Counted from the stretch's first letter, positions 42,854 through 55,682 are shown. The stretch: 60,634 nucleotides of DNA from Spirochaetae bacterium HGW-Spirochaetae-5 (GCA_002839285.1 PGXT01000019.1:1-60634), one strand, 5' to 3'. Made by a program: numbers and translations. The notes: generated by a model not told the origin, from the sequence alone.

Positions 42854-44797
42854 CTATTCTAATACTTCCAATATCGTGAACAGATCTTTCCCATCTTCAG
42901 GAAAAACAGAATTCAAAGATGTGATAAGAAGTTTAAAATCGCTGCTGCTGTATTTTTCGATGACTTCATTTTTTACAGTATTAGCAAGCATCATTGAATA
43001 TTTCTTTTCTTTTCCAGGCAGAACAACTAGAAACTTGCTTCTATCAATCCTTGCTGAAAAATCGCCATGGCTTAATCTAGACTTTATAATTTCAGCAATC
43101 TGCATGTAAAGTTTTTCAAGTTCAATACGTCCGAATCGTTCATAAAATCGTTTATAATTCTTAACGCTAAACATCACAAGACTCATGGGAATATTTAAAT
43201 CTCTTGCATGCTGCATTTCATTTTCAATTTTTTCATAAAACATCGAGATTAAATCACTCGATCTATTCAATTCCGGATCAATTTCGTACATCCGATGAAG
43301 ATACGGGAACAAAAATCTATTTATTTTCTGAATACGTATATCTATATCAACTATATCTACTGCAGGATTTATTTTAAATATTGTTATAAATCCTGAAAGC
43401 TGTCCTGAAATAATAAATGGATAGGCGATAAATAATTCCATTTTTACAATTCTATTTCTTCCAAAAGTATCGATTATAACATTCGATTCATTAAAATTCT
43501 CAAGTATAATTGAAGACTTTTTATTTATAAGAAATGAAACCAGACGATTATCTTTTTTAATTTTAAAGCCGGAATCTGAAAAACCGAGAATATTGTCAGG
43601 TTCATTATACGCTGGATAATAATCTCCATCAACCTGATTCCTGACAAATAGAGTATAGCATTCAAGACCAAGAGAATAAAAATTTTTCTGTATAACCTCT
43701 TCCAGATCACCCAAAGATGTAACATTCAGAATAGAATCCTGAAAAAATTCCACATCAGATAAGATTTCTTTTTCAATTCTTAAGGCGTAAAGTTCTGTGC
43801 TGGTTTTCTCATATTTAAATAATGATTCAAGAATGGATGAACTGATATCAGAAAGAGCCTGCAGAAATTCAATTTCCATATCAGTAAAATCTTCAGAATT
43901 TATTTTTTCACCTACCAGAATGACACCCGCAAGTTTATCATTCTTTATAAGCGGTGTTAAAATCCGTGCATCTACAGATGTAAACTTATAATAGTCATCT
44001 CTCAAATTGTTATCATTTTTGATATCTTCAATATCAAGCACACCTTTATATGTACTTAAAATTTCAAGAATTCCTTCACTAATAACCCAATGTATATCAC
44101 TGTCTGAAATTTTAATACCATGAGTGTCTGTAATAACCCATTTTACCTCATCATCTACAGAAGGAGCAACAATAGAAACGGAGGACACACCCAGCTGACC
44201 CATAATAGAAAACAAAATAGTTGAATATACATCTTCTACAGTATCTGCTTTTATAAACTCTTTCTGAATTTCAAAGAGAGTGCCATAATCGTTAAATTCA
44301 GGAATCTCAAAATTATTAACCTCCTGAGTTACAGTATTCTCAACAATTTCAGTTTCAGGAGCATCACTGTTTTTAACATATTTTATATCCGATTTTTCAA
44401 TATCAATAACATCTTCTACATAATTTTTTACCGGTTCAATTTCATATTCTGAAAACTCAGTTACAGGTGGAATAACAGATTTACGTGTTTTAAAATCATC
44501 ATGTTTCGAGTCATCTGAATAATAAGAACTTTCATCAAATAGAAGAATTTCTTCTTCCTCCTGATGAATTTCATGAACAGCTATATCTCTTTCTTCTGTG
44601 GCGTTTATTTCTTCAAGCAGATCAGCATTTAAATGCAGTAAAGGCTCTTCGGTATGATCAAGTTCTATAATATCGACTTTTTCCACATTAAGAGATTTTT
44701 CGGTTTCAGCAGGACCCTTTATCCGATCGATTAATGTAGTTTTCCCGGTATCATTTATCTTCTGTTTATATTGTAACGCACGTTCAAGTAGACCCAT
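42854..44797 (-). CDS. GAF-domain protein with a degenerate C-terminal GGDEF-like domain, second gene of operon
   Basis: 647 residues, apparently soluble. Residues 1-180 are acidic low-complexity sequence. A GAF domain follows (about 185-325: FIKADTVEDVYSTILFSIMGQLGVSSVSIV, DARILTPLIKNDKLAGVILVGEK), then a second GAF-like region (340-500), and last a domain with the diguanylate cyclase framework (515-645: MSLVMFSVKNYKRFYERFG, DFSARIDRSKFLVVLPG). The GGDEF signature is replaced by IDRSKF, so it should not make c-di-GMP. Likely a sensor or scaffold. Starts two bases after the acidic protein's stop. Confidence 0.78.
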   Translation of the reverse strand: MGLLERALQYKQKINDTGKTTLIDRIKGPAETEKSLNVEKVDIIELDHTEEPLLHLNADLLEEINATEERDIAVHEIHQEEEEILLFDESSYYSDDSKHDDFKTRKSVIPPVTEFSEYEIEPVKNYVEDVIDIEKSDIKYVKNSDAPETEIVENTVTQEVNNFEIPEFNDYGTLFEIQKEFIKADTVEDVYSTILFSIMGQLGVSSVSIVAPSVDDEVKWVITDTHGIKISDSDIHWVISEGILEILSTYKGVLDIEDIKNDNNLRDDYYKFTSVDARILTPLIKNDKLAGVILVGEKINSEDFTDMEIEFLQALSDISSSILESLFKYEKTSTELYALRIEKEILSDVEFFQDSILNVTSLGDLEEVIQKNFYSLGLECYTLFVRNQVDGDYYPAYNEPDNILGFSDSGFKIKKDNRLVSFLINKKSSIILENFNESNVIIDTFGRNRIVKMELFIAYPFIISGQLSGFITIFKINPAVDIVDIDIRIQKINRFLFPYLHRMYEIDPELNRSSDLISMFYEKIENEMQHARDLNIPMSLVMFSVKNYKRFYERFGRIELEKLYMQIAEIIKSRLSHGDFSARIDRSKFLVVLPGKEKKYSMMLANTVKNEVIEKYSSSDFKLLITSLNSVFPEDGKDLFTILEVLE

Positions 44798-44799
44798 TT

Positions 44800-46590
44800 C
44801 TAAACACCAATCTCTTTTAGTACTTTTGAATAAAGATCAAAATATTCAGATTCAGCAAATTTGCGGATTACTTCTTCAGGTAATTTCTCAAACAAACCAT
44901 CAAGATAGGACAGCAATTTTATAAGATTTTCATGTTTATCAGGGAATTCAGAAACAAGTTCAAATAATTTCTCTTTATCTTCTAAAATTATAATTTTATC
45001 GGTTATATCAGGTAATTCATCAACGGATGGCGTTACATCTTTAGTCAAAACTTTTTCAATTGCATCTTCGGGTTTATAATTGAAATCTCTAAATAGAATC
45101 TCCTCTATTTCAGCAATATCCTCTTCGAACACTATTGCATTAGCTGAGGAGATATCCTCTTCAATAGATTTTTTCTCATCTTCAGAAATACTATTTTCAC
45201 TTTTAGTAAAATAGTTCAGATTCTTTGTCCCGGAGTAATTGCTTCTAAAAAAATCAATTTCCGGCTTAATAAAATCAATTTCATTATCCAGATCAAATTT
45301 TTTGTAGTAATCACCGAAAAGCTTATCTTCTATATATTCTTTCTCGTCAGGTATAAGACCCAATATTTCAGAAATTTCACTCTGAATCAATGAATCTTCA
45401 GACTCAAAATAATCATCTATTTCATGAATATATTTTGTAAAATCATCACGAATTATTGCATTCTCTATAAACTCAAAATCAGAATCGTTATAAAAAACTT
45501 CTTCTTTGAAAACAGTATCAAATTTTTCAGAACTGTATAAAGTATAATCTTCGAGAATATAACTGGAATACTCCCCCTCTTTTGCAGTAATTTCAAGAAG
45601 TTCCATTTTGCCGTCTGCAACTTCAATCATTTTAACAAGACGCTCAGTTAAAAGATCTTCATTATACGAAACAGTATCTTCCTGTATTTTTTTATTCAAA
45701 AACTGATCATCTGCGAATCTGCATTTTGAGTCTGCATCTGTTTCACTATATTTTTCTAAAGCTTTCTCATCAATTTTTGCAAAAGCCGCATCATTTAATA
45801 TTGAAAACAGCTGAGCATCCAGTGTCTCTTCATTAATTTTTATACTGAATAGTTTTTTCGCATCCGGAATAGCATCATTAGATTCGGGAATAAACTCAAT
45901 TGTATCTAAACGAATGATTTCATCAATTCCTGCAGAACTGTCTGTGAAAAGAGTATCCTCATCAGTTAACTTATCATCCAATGAAACATCATTCTTTTGA
46001 CTCTGAATAGCAAATTCCTTATTGCCGGATTTAGAAAAAGTTTTATCTATTGCTAAATCTTCAACTTCTGAATCTTCAACTTCTGAATCTTCAATTGATG
46101 AATCCTCAGTTATCGATTTTTCAATTAATAAATCTTCACTACCGGAATTTTTATTTGAAAGATCAGTATTTACAATAAAATCATTTAATTGTTCTTTTTT
46201 ATCAGAATGAGTTTCAGTTACTGAGGAATAATCATTTTCAATTGAAATTTCGGATAAAATTAACGGTTCTGATTCGACATTGGAAGCTTTGGTCTCAATA
46301 AAAACGTCATTTAAAACTATATTTTTAGAAGTGACTGGCGATTCCGTTTCCTGTCTGTAATTTTTAACTGGAACCAGTTCGAAATCCTCTAAACCATCGA
46401 TAAGATCTGCTTCACTTAAGAATAATACCTCTTCACTGGCTATCTTCTCTGCTTCAATCAGATCAATTTTACCGAGAATTGACATATCAAATTTAGCAGA
46501 AGCATCCGGTTTTCTTGAATCAACAGCTTCGCCGCTCGTCATAATTGAAGACGATTTGTTGTTTATAATTTTTTTATCAGCAGAATCCAT
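44800..46590 (-). CDS. Large acidic repetitive protein, first gene of operon
   Basis: 596 residues with no signal peptide or membrane helix. Aspartate, glutamate, serine and isoleucine dominate; lysines are fewer. Short acidic repeats occur (SEVEDSEVED at about 162-171, encoded by 15-bp tandem units). Only the first 30 and last 60 residues look ordered (LFELVSEFPDKHENLIKLLSYLDGLFEKL). The composition of the next protein's N-terminus is similar, so the two may share an origin or interact. No family recognised. First in a three-gene operon with two-base and three-base spacings. Confidence 0.7.
   Translation of the reverse strand: MDSADKKIINNKSSSIMTSGEAVDSRKPDASAKFDMSILGKIDLIEAEKIASEEVLFLSEADLIDGLEDFELVPVKNYRQETESPVTSKNIVLNDVFIETKASNVESEPLILSEISIENDYSSVTETHSDKKEQLNDFIVNTDLSNKNSGSEDLLIEKSITEDSSIEDSEVEDSEVEDLAIDKTFSKSGNKEFAIQSQKNDVSLDDKLTDEDTLFTDSSAGIDEIIRLDTIEFIPESNDAIPDAKKLFSIKINEETLDAQLFSILNDAAFAKIDEKALEKYSETDADSKCRFADDQFLNKKIQEDTVSYNEDLLTERLVKMIEVADGKMELLEITAKEGEYSSYILEDYTLYSSEKFDTVFKEEVFYNDSDFEFIENAIIRDDFTKYIHEIDDYFESEDSLIQSEISEILGLIPDEKEYIEDKLFGDYYKKFDLDNEIDFIKPEIDFFRSNYSGTKNLNYFTKSENSISEDEKKSIEEDISSANAIVFEEDIAEIEEILFRDFNYKPEDAIEKVLTKDVTPSVDELPDITDKIIILEDKEKLFELVSEFPDKHENLIKLLSYLDGLFEKLPEEVIRKFAESEYFDLYSKVLKEIGV
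46056..46115 (-). repeat. Four tandem 15-bp units inside the acidic-protein gene
   Basis: Units start at 46056, 46071, 46086 and 46101. The first two are identical (AATCTTCAACTTCTG on the plus strand), the third and fourth diverge. Each encodes five residues of the SEVED/SSIED type on the minus strand. The length keeps the frame, so copy-number change would vary the protein without disrupting it. Confidence 0.8.
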
Positions 46591-46692
46591 AATTATTCAT
46601 CACTTTGTATTTTTAGCTCTATTACTGTCTTAATAAAAGAATTAATAAGAAATGCAATTATTTAATTATCGGCATATTAAGCAATTATAAAT

Positions 46693-46726
46693 AAAAAAAG
46701 GAATGCCGTAAAGCATTCCTTTTTTT
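46693..46726 (-). terminator. Rho-independent terminator of the ATP synthase operon
   Basis: AAAAAAAGGAATGC, six-base loop, GCATTCCTTTTTTT, 24 bases beyond the atpC stop. The A- and T-tracts on both sides would make it work in both directions, but the genes ending here are on the minus strand. Confidence 0.85.
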
Positions 46727-46749
46727 ATTTAATAAATATATTCTAACTA

Positions 46750-47154
46750 CTATCTTCTAGCAACTTTGAGTCTGACCTTTAATCTGTCCTTTTCAAGTTT
46801 CAGAATAAACTTATCCTCTGAATACTGAGGCATTTCATTCATCTGATTATCCAGATCTTTCATCTTCAAATCGAGTTCTGAAGCGCTAAGGTCACTTTTC
46901 TTAAAAGCTTTTTCTGCAAGTATAATGAGTTTATTATTCTTAATCTCTACAACACCACCTTCAACAACAAGGTAATCGACACTTTTGGGATTATTAAGTC
47001 TAATCTCTCCGATACCAAGTCTTGAAATAAGAGGTGAATGCCCATAAAGAAAACCCATCTCTCCGTCATGCGCCTGAACAACAGCAAATCCTACTTCGCC
47101 TTCATAAATAAGTCTTTCCGGAGTTAATATGCTGCAATTTATTACACGTTCCAT
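46750..47154 (-). CDS. atpC: F1 ATP synthase epsilon subunit
   Basis: Central-stalk subunit and intrinsic inhibitor. 134 residues: an N-terminal beta-sandwich (CSILTPERLIYEGEV, GEMGFLYGHSPLISRLGIG, VEGGVVEIKNNKLIILAEKA) and a C-terminal helical hairpin (LDLKMKDLDNQMN, RLKVRLKVA). Last gene of the operon, two bases after atpD. Confidence 0.95.
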   Translation of the reverse strand: MERVINCSILTPERLIYEGEVGFAVVQAHDGEMGFLYGHSPLISRLGIGEIRLNNPKSVDYLVVEGGVVEIKNNKLIILAEKAFKKSDLSASELDLKMKDLDNQMNEMPQYSEDKFILKLEKDRLKVRLKVARR

Positions 47155-47156
47155 TA

Positions 47157-49491
<2,335 letters not shown>

Positions 49492-49509
49492 AATTCAATC
49501 CTCGACTAT

Positions 49510-51583
<2,074 letters not shown>

Positions 51584-51625
51584 GTTGTTTACCTTTCTCT
51601 TTCTTTTATTAGTCAGAACAGTTCA

Positions 51626-52135
51626 TTACTGAACTGTCCTGACTTTATTAAGAGTCTCTTCTACAAGAGCTTTCTGATCATTAGGATTCAGGTTCTTATT
51701 GATAATCTTAGCAGCAATATCAGTTGAAAGATTAACAATCTCTGCTTTAATTTCACCAAGAGCCCTATCTTTAGCCAGACTGATCTCTTTTCTGGCTCTA
51801 TCTGCCAACATCTCAGCATCGGCTCCAGCTTTTTCAATGATGTCATTTTTCAGCTTTTCCGCTTCGGCTCTACTATCTGCAATAAATTTTGCAGCTTCAT
51901 TCCTTGCGTTATCCATCATTATTTTATGCTGTGCCAGAAGCTTTTCAGCTTCCTGTCTTGATCTGTCAGCATTTTCAATATCACCGCGTACCTTTTCCGC
52001 TCTAGCGTCAAGCGCCTCAACAAGAGGTTTCCAGGCAGCTTTCCAGAGGATCAATAATAACACGATAAATGTTATTATTGTCCAAAGAAGAAGGCCTGGT
52101 TCAACCTTTAGTAAACCTTCCTGTATAACTTCCAT
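51626..52135 (-). CDS. atpF: ATP synthase b subunit
   Basis: Peripheral-stalk rod. 169 residues: one membrane helix (about 14-32, LLLWTIITFIVLLLILWKAAW) with the typical KAAWKPLVEALDAR junction, then a long charged coiled-coil helix rich in Ala, Glu and Lys. A single b gene is present, so b should form a homodimer. The ribosome-binding site is weak. Confidence 0.95.
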   Translation of the reverse strand: MEVIQEGLLKVEPGLLLWTIITFIVLLLILWKAAWKPLVEALDARAEKVRGDIENADRSRQEAEKLLAQHKIMMDNARNEAAKFIADSRAEAEKLKNDIIEKAGADAEMLADRARKEISLAKDRALGEIKAEIVNLSTDIAAKIINKNLNPNDQKALVEETLNKVRTVQ

Positions 52136-52163
52136 AACTCAATACCAATAGCTACCAGAACTA

Positions 52164-52469
52164 CTATTTAGCAGCTTCTGGAGTTTTTACAGTTTCTACT
52201 GCTGGTACAGCTGCTTTTTCAGCTACTGGAGCAACTTTTGGAGCCTGAGTTGCAAGCATAAAAGTAACAACAAGCGCGAAGAATGTGAAACCTTCGATAA
52301 GAGCAGCAGCAATAATCATCGCTGTTCTTAAATCACCACTTACTTCAGGCTGACGAGCCATCCCTTCTAGAGCACCAGCGGCAAGTCTACCAATACCAAG
52401 CGCAGCACCAACAACGATAAGACCAGCTCCTAAACCAGCTGCAAGATACGACATTCCTAAATATTCCAT
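52164..52469 (-). CDS. atpE: ATP synthase c subunit with an extended C-terminus
   Basis: Rotor ring subunit. 101 residues, longer than the usual 70-90. TM1 is GLGAGLIVVGAALGIGRLAAG, the loop ARQPEV, and TM2 carries the ion-binding Glu in AALIEGFTFFALVV. TM1 lacks the Gln, and TM2 the Ser or Thr after Glu, of sodium-type rings, so proton coupling is expected. After TM2 come about 25 extra residues rich in Ala, Pro, Val and Lys (APKVAPVAEKAAV), ending at the membrane exit. GGAGG 6 bases ahead fixes the ATG at 52469. Confidence 0.95.
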   Translation of the reverse strand: MEYLGMSYLAAGLGAGLIVVGAALGIGRLAAGALEGMARQPEVSGDLRTAMIIAAALIEGFTFFALVVTFMLATQAPKVAPVAEKAAVPAVETVKTPEAAK

Positions 52470-52565
52470 CAAATTCCTCCTGAAAAATTAGTGTTTTTTG
52501 AAATTTAATTAACTAAATTAAATTTAATTAACAAATCTTATATCTCCCCTGTACTTTATACAGGT

Positions 52566-53534
52566 TTAATGAGCATGTACAGATGAACCAATAAACATTG
52601 CCGACAGTGACGTAAAGATATATGCCTGAATAAAAGCAACAAGCAATTCCAGCATATAAATGATCAACGAAAGTGATACAGAACCGACTCCGACGAGATA
52701 ACTCTGAAACATCATAACAAGATAAATGAAGATAATTATTACAATGTGACCCGCCGTCATATTTGCAAAAAGTCGGACAGTAAGAGCAAAGGGTTTAATT
52801 ATCATCCCCATAACCTCAATCGGCCATAAAAGAAAGTACATCAAGAAAGGAACTCCCTTAGGAACAATACCTGTAAAAATCCATAGAGGCCCCTGCATAA
52901 TTGTGCCGATAGCGAACATCCCGAAAAGAGTAAAGAGAGCCATACCTCCTGTAACTGCAAGGTTACCGGTTGATGTTGCCAACCCTGGAATAAGACCAAG
53001 ATAATTAGCAAAAAGAATAAAGAAAAATACGCTTAGAAAATACGGCATTGCTTTTTTTGCGTATCCATGCTCGAAATTCGGTTCAACAATATCATCATGA
53101 ACAAAACCGATTAAAGCTTCCCACATGTTAACCCATCTTGAACTGGATCCCATTGGGGATTTTTTGATTTTTCTTGCTAAAGGGATGAAAACCAATGCAC
53201 AAAGAAATAATGCCAGCCAGAGCATTAAAACCCACTTCGTAATTCTTAAATCAAATATACCGAATAATTTAATCGGAGTTGCTTCGATAATCTCATAAGG
53301 ATGACCATGAAGACATTCCGTAACTGCAGAACCTTCAGAGTGAAATCCTAGAAAAGTATTTAATTTAAAAATCATGTTTCCAAAAAGTTGAGAAATGCCA
53401 TGTGGATTAACAAAATAATGAAAAGGCTTGTCTGTTACGTGTGAGATTACAATGTCATACATAGAATCTTCACCACAGGCTGTATTACCTGCTGATGTAA
53501 CGAAGGAGTTAACGAATTGAACAAAACGAACCAT
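52566..53534 (-). CDS. atpB: ATP synthase a subunit with a long N-terminal region
   Basis: Stator membrane subunit forming the ion half-channels. 322 residues. The first TM segment (KWVLMLWLALFLCALVFIPLA) does not start until about residue 95; the extracytoplasmic leader before it is longer than in E. coli and has two cysteines. The key arginine is in KPFALTVRLFANMTAGHIV near 245, with the final helix ELLVAFIQAYIFTSLSAMFI. GAGGT lies 9 bases ahead of the ATG. A 309-base gap separates it from the AtpZ-like gene. Confidence 0.95.
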   Translation of the reverse strand: MVRFVQFVNSFVTSAGNTACGEDSMYDIVISHVTDKPFHYFVNPHGISQLFGNMIFKLNTFLGFHSEGSAVTECLHGHPYEIIEATPIKLFGIFDLRITKWVLMLWLALFLCALVFIPLARKIKKSPMGSSSRWVNMWEALIGFVHDDIVEPNFEHGYAKKAMPYFLSVFFFILFANYLGLIPGLATSTGNLAVTGGMALFTLFGMFAIGTIMQGPLWIFTGIVPKGVPFLMYFLLWPIEVMGMIIKPFALTVRLFANMTAGHIVIIIFIYLVMMFQSYLVGVGSVSLSLIIYMLELLVAFIQAYIFTSLSAMFIGSSVHAH

Positions 53535-53843
53535 ACGGATTTAACCTCATTTTGTATATATATTTATTTACGTTGCAAGACACCGCCGCGATGCAGCAAT
53601 ATCTATTACTATCTTGTACAATATATATAATCCATTGCGGATTAACCGGCTATTACGACTTTTTATTTATTTTATGTGATACTTTTTGACAGAAATTCAA
53701 AGTTAGAATTTCGTTCGTTTAGTTAATAAACAAACGTAAATATTTTGTAAATCTTTTTTTTACTTTATAAAAATTTTTTTAAAATAAACTCCGTTTTATT
53801 CCCAATTTGTACAGTTGCTGGAGCCATCATGTGAAAAGCAGCG
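53535..53843. other. 309-bp gap in the ATP synthase cluster
   Basis: Between the AtpZ-like gene and atpB. No acceptable gene; a 21-codon minus-strand frame (53765-53830) has no ribosome-binding site. Very AT-rich, with T- and A-runs, and probably holds a second promoter for atpB onward. Many clusters keep a second AtpI-type gene at this position; here it is absent. Confidence 0.45.
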
Positions 53844-54119
53844 CTAATTCCATTTAATTCTTTTTTTCTCAGTTTTTTCATCACCACTACCACCCGCATC
53901 TTTTTTATCATTAACCTGAAGATCCTTCAGAAGATGATAAAAACCTAAAACCATCCCCGAAGCTGTCCCGATAACAAGAAAAAGGGGTGATTTATCAAAA
54001 TATAAATCAAGCCTGTGCCCTCCATAAACAAATACCAGCATTGTAATGGCAAGCTGCAGCCCGATTGTTATATTTGCAAAAACAACCTGACCGGAATTTT
54101 TTTTATTACTCACATTCAA
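53844..54119 (-). CDS. AtpZ/AtpI-family ATP synthase assembly protein
   Basis: 91 residues: two membrane helices (about 15-38 and 47-66) joined by the family loop GGHRLDLYFDKSPLFLVIG, followed by a charged tail. Family members help c-ring assembly or magnesium/calcium handling and stand at the front of atp operons, as here. GAGGAG lies 6-7 bases ahead of the ATG. Confidence 0.85.
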   Translation of the reverse strand: MNVSNKKNSGQVVFANITIGLQLAITMLVFVYGGHRLDLYFDKSPLFLVIGTASGMVLGFYHLLKDLQVNDKKDAGGSGDEKTEKKRIKWN

Positions 54120-54518
54120 CTCCTCTGAAATCTTTAAACATTTTGTATGTGTAATAAAGAATTAATCAAGAAATATTATTATTTTTCTGTAATTACCTGA
54201 CATATATTAAATATCTTTATTTATTCCTTAACGTATCGTATTTGAAAATCTTCTATTAACTTCGACGATTCAGGTGTGGAGGTATGTAATATTGATACTA
54301 AAATATATGTTCTGGAATTATTACAGATAAATTATAAAAATCCGATTCATTCAAAAAAATTTAATGAGTATTCTAGATTTTGCAGCACATTGACTACTTC
54401 AGCACCTCTTACTGGTTATTTCTGAATCAGTTTTAAAATTAATTTACAGAAGCTAATGATATAGGAACTCACTGACGATAATTATCTGGTAAGCAACTGC
54501 GTAATATAGGGGAGTGAT
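54120..54518. other. 399-bp gap between divergent genes
   Basis: AT-rich, no repeat found. A 49-codon plus-strand frame from GTG 54276 to TGA 54425 reads as plausible protein but lacks a ribosome-binding site, so I do not call it. The promoter of the atp operon (minus) and of the HicB-like gene (plus) should be here. Confidence 0.4.
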
Positions 54519-54770
54519 ATGAATATTTCAATTAAACTCATAGATAACGGGTCGGAATATATAGCAAATTGTCCGGAACTTGACATTAACTGTTACGGAT
54601 CAGATCGAAATGAGGCGCTAAGAAGAATCAGAGATGTTATCAGTTTTTATATAAACTCGGCAAAAGAACTTGGAATCACAATTAACCCTCTGAAAGATAT
54701 ATCTTTCGAAGGGGTAGAAGTAAACCTCTTAACAAGTCAGACTTTACAGAACAATAATTTAATTAATTAA
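54519..54770 (+). CDS. Orphan HicB-like protein (UPF0150 fold)
   Basis: 83 residues with the HicB/UPF0150 domain pattern: ISIKLIDNGSEYIANCPELDINCYGSDRNEALRRI-type sequence (strand, strand, helix) and a second helix INSAKELG. HicB proteins are antitoxins of HicAB modules; many carry a DNA-binding tail, which this one lacks (the tail is polar and short). No HicA-like gene (small, double-stranded-RNA-binding fold) stands on either side, so it is an orphan antitoxin or has another role. GGGGAG is 6 bases ahead of the ATG. Confidence 0.75.
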   Translation: MNISIKLIDNGSEYIANCPELDINCYGSDRNEALRRIRDVISFYINSAKELGITINPLKDISFEGVEVNLLTSQTLQNNNLIN

Positions 54771-54810
54771 ATACCTTCATTAAAAATTAAAAAACTTTAA
54801 ATAATTTCAT

Positions 54811-54837
54811 CTCTCGTTTTGTTGAGAGCTTTTTTTA
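54811..54837 (+). terminator. Weak terminator after the HicB-like gene
   Basis: CTCTC (54811-54815) pairs with GAGAG (54824-54828), followed by C and seven Ts. Short stem but a good T-run, 40 bases past the stop. Confidence 0.5.
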
Positions 54838-54843
54838 AGATGT

Positions 54844-54899
54844 AGAGAATTATATTTTATAATTCTCTAATAAGGAATGAAAATATTTCATTCCTTATT
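54844..54899 (-). terminator. Two adjacent perfect hairpins at the folE2 3' end
   Basis: AATAAGGAATGAAA with TTTCATTCCTTATT (54869-54899), which includes the last folE2 codons and its stop, and directly next to it AGAGAATTATA-TTT-TATAATTCTCT (54844-54868). Stems of 14 and 11 bp without mismatches. Neither has a pure T-run on the minus strand. Confidence 0.6.
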
Positions 54900-55682
54900 T
54901 TCTTTCAAACTCATGCAGATCTGGGCATAAGCTGAATGATTATGAATGGATTCCATATTCTCAGATTCAACAGAAAACCATAAAACACCTTTAGTCTGAA
55001 TCAATTTCTCAGCTGCAATTCGAACTATATCCTCTACAAAAACAGGATTTTCATAAGATTTTTCTGTTATATACTTTTCATCTTCTCTTTTTAAAATTGA
55101 ATAAATCTCAGAACTTGCAGAACTTTCAGCAATTGCAATAATATCTTCTATCCATATCTTTTCTTTTGCTTCGATCTGCATTGTTATTATCGATCTCTGA
55201 TTATGCGCTCCGAAAGCACTAATCTCTTTTGAACAGGGGCATAGAGATAGAACCGGCACCTTTACCTCAATCATATAGTAGTCAACATCCGAGTTAGCTA
55301 TAAGCCGGCATGTATACTCCATTTTAGCTTTTTCACCGGATACAGGAGCTGATTTGGTTATAAAATAAGGGAACTCAATTTCAAAGTGAGCTGTTTCAGA
55401 ATCAAGCTGGGTTCTCATCTCTTCAAGTATCTCTCTGATATTTTTTGTAGAAATTCCATTCCGATACCGGTTAAGGATCTCTACAAAACGGCTCATATGT
55501 GTGCCTCGAAACTGATGAGGTAGATTTACATACATATTAACTTTAGCAACTGTATGCTGACTCCCCTCGTCCTTGTCGAGTACAACAACCGGATATTTAA
55601 TGTCTTTTACTCCAACTTTATCGATAGGAAGCTTCCTGTGATCCGGCTCAGATTGTATATCTCTCAATTGATTTGTTTTCAT
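54888..55682 (-). CDS. folE2: GTP cyclohydrolase FolE2 (type IB)
   Basis: Converts GTP to dihydroneopterin triphosphate for folate (and queuosine) synthesis, as the zinc-independent alternative to FolE. 264 residues: KVGVKDIKYPVVVLDKD near 22-38, LPHQFRGTHMSRFVE near 54-68, the catalytic Cys region VLSLCPCSKEIS near 146-157, and FGAHNQRSIITMQ. The last codons form part of a hairpin. It is single, with a 450-base upstream gap. Confidence 0.93.
   Translation of the reverse strand: MKTNQLRDIQSEPDHRKLPIDKVGVKDIKYPVVVLDKDEGSQHTVAKVNMYVNLPHQFRGTHMSRFVEILNRYRNGISTKNIREILEEMRTQLDSETAHFEIEFPYFITKSAPVSGEKAKMEYTCRLIANSDVDYYMIEVKVPVLSLCPCSKEISAFGAHNQRSIITMQIEAKEKIWIEDIIAIAESSASSEIYSILKREDEKYITEKSYENPVFVEDIVRIAAEKLIQTKGVLWFSVESENMESIHNHSAYAQICMSLKENKE

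Noticed and set aside
53765-53830. 21-codon frame after the AtpZ-like gene
   Set aside because: Too short, no ribosome-binding site, no resemblance to AtpI.
54276-54425. 49-codon plus-strand frame ahead of the HicB-like gene, considered as a HicA toxin
   Set aside because: No HicA pattern (no conserved Gly-His region), no ribosome-binding site.
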